The position numbers and the translations under genes are program-made. 64,000 bases of DNA, taken from Paenibacillus sp. LHD-38. Its GTDB lineage: Bacteria; Bacillota; Bacilli; Paenibacillales; Paenibacillaceae. The notes beneath the pieces were generated by a model. It was not told the origin of the DNA and made no database searches. It saw nothing but the letters and a program-made list of their open reading frames with translations. The stretch spans positions 1 to 64,000 of the forward strand of contig NZ_JAVIFU010000022.1 of assembly GCF_031157315.1 (NCBI RefSeq), in the 5' to 3' direction. Within the stretch, counting starts at the first letter, position 1. Each line of letters opens with the position of its first letter. Below are positions 63,203 through 64,000 of the stretch, piece by piece.

Positions 63203-63733
63203 TTATGCGAAACCTCTGGCTTCTTCGAGAACCCTATAAACGTAGTATTCAAATGTCTCTAATATCACCATGTAATTTTCTGAATAATTAACTACAAAGA
63301 ACACGCTTGTTAATACGGTAGCTCCTAATGGTAACCATTTCAATATTTTTGCCTTTGAATTCTTTAGATAAACAATGTATACAACTAAAAAAATTAATAT
63401 CGTTAATATCGATAGATAAAAATATAATGGTTTCGGATATTGATAATCTCTTAACATAGCTCTCTCTTGTTCCTTATGAAATCCATCTGGATATCCTTTC
63501 CCAGATACATATACGTCTATGATATCTAATTCGTAAAGATTATACTTACCCATAAAATCATATTCTTTTTTGGTAAAACCCAAAAGCTCACTTAATGATA
63601 AAGATGCTTTGATATGTGTAGCAATCGATACAGAGCTTACGATAATGGGTATAAAAAATAGAATGTTAAAAAGAATAAAAAAGATAGCGCGATATAAATG
63701 ACGTCGCAATTGTGCACATCCATTCGTTTTCAA
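63203..63733 (-). CDS. Uncharacterised membrane protein (about 176 residues)
   Basis: The frame predicts a TM at about 15-38 (LYRAIFFILFNILFFIPIIVSSVSI), an extracytoplasmic segment of about 60 residues (YDFMGKYNLYELDIIDVYVSGKGY), then two TMs at about 104-122 and 132-150. It is very AT-rich. The start is uncertain because the first codon would be TTG without a clear RBS. I do not recognise the family. It may be an accessory or transferred gene. Confidence 0.55.
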   Translation of the reverse strand: MKTNGCAQLRRHLYRAIFFILFNILFFIPIIVSSVSIATHIKASLSLSELLGFTKKEYDFMGKYNLYELDIIDVYVSGKGYPDGFHKEQERAMLRDYQYPKPLYFYLSILTILIFLVVYIVYLKNSKAKILKWLPLGATVLTSVFFVVNYSENYMVILETFEYYVYRVLEEARGFA

Positions 63734-63820
63734 CAGAATAACATCTAATTTACTAATTTTCTATTATTGAAGTTTTGGAGAATGGATGTCTAGTGCTGCA
63801 GCAACTGCAAAACGATCAAA

Positions 63821-63846
63821 AACTCCGCCCACTAATGGACGGAGTT
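63821..63846 (-). terminator. Terminator of NlpC/P60 gene at window end
   Basis: AACTCCG (63821-63827) pairs with CGGAGTT (63840-63846); the minus-strand tail is TTTTTGATC, about 40 nt after the stop of the partial gene. Confidence 0.8.
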
Positions 63847-63885
63847 CTAAGTCTTCTTATTCTATTATCTACTATTATCTATCAA

Positions 63886-64000
63886 TTACAAAACTCTACG
63901 CGCGCTGACGTAATGGCTTGACCACCAGCCGGAGCTTAAGCTGTTAATGGCAATCCCATCGACAGACGGCGTATTATGAATAAATTTCCCGCTGCCCATA
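63886..64000 (-). CDS. NlpC/P60-family cell-wall hydrolase, C-terminal fragment (gene cut by window end)
   Basis: The last 37 codons read GSGKFIHNTPSVDGIAINSL, then SSGWWSSHYVSARRVL and a stop. This matches the conserved C-terminal end of NlpC/P60 endopeptidases (G..KFIHA...V.I..L.S.YW...Y..ARRV). The catalytic Cys and the N-terminus lie beyond the window. It is expected to be a secreted gamma-D-glutamyl peptide hydrolase of peptidoglycan. Confidence 0.8.
   Translation of the reverse strand, partial: MGSGKFIHNTPSVDGIAINSLSSGWWSSHYVSARRVL

Overview
The window looks like a chromosomal segment of a Paenibacillus-type bacterium (Firmicutes, Paenibacillaceae). The evidence is AGGAGG-type ribosome sites with several TTG and GTG starts, an HrcA operator (CIRCE), Tdk, an SleB-like spore-cortex hydrolase, and very large secreted glycosidases that end in triple SLH domains. 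There are also four CUT1 sugar importers without ATPase genes and two YesM/YesN two-component systems. This is inferred from gene content; no species can be named from the sequence alone.

Layout. (A) 60-7091, minus: two complete importers head to tail (MalEFG-type, then LplBCA-type), ending at a clear terminator, with a divergent YesM/YesN pair at 7287-10725. (B) 10.7-13.2 kb: a decayed GGDEF fragment and CIRCE-controlled htpG. (C) 13.2-17.1 kb, minus: a surface-polysaccharide operon of a small DUF2642-like protein, two GT2 and one GT4 glycosyltransferases and a pyruvyl transferase. (D) 17.2-18.2 kb: a gene-free array of about 105-bp units inside a 395-bp-period duplication. (E) 18.35-25.86 kb: a 2501-residue GH3-GH30-CBM-SLH protein. 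(F) 26.2-28.3 kb: terB, tdk and small genes. (G) 28.4-39.7 kb: a 1532-residue beta-helix protein with alternating F5/8C and X2 modules and SLH domains, a MalEFG-type importer and a second YesM/YesN pair. (H) 39.9-41.7 kb: telA and xpaC. (I) 41.8-47.2 kb: small regulators with partners (TetR/SDR, ArsR with three SRPBCC proteins) and AT-rich orphan genes. (J) 47.3-55.7 kb: a clan GH-A glycosidase, an LplABC-type importer, a GH78-like enzyme and a divergent AraC regulator. (K) 55.9-64.0 kb: small genes, the SleB-like hydrolase, a MarR / UvrA2 / DHA2-efflux module, an HhH protein, a membrane protein and the end of an NlpC/P60 hydrolase.

How it works together. Loci A, G and J each pair an importer with a regulator, and G and J also contain glycosidases. 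Together they suggest plant or microbial polysaccharide degradation at the cell surface, oligosaccharide uptake and cytoplasmic trimming, with one shared MsmX-type ATPase encoded elsewhere. SLH-anchored enzymes need a pyruvylated wall polymer, and cluster C encodes a pyruvyl transferase that could contribute to one.

The least explained items are the repeat array in D, a separate three-copy dispersed repeat (about 10996, 26656 and 57367), a probably leaderless arsR, and the MarR-UvrA2-efflux module with three related operator-like boxes.
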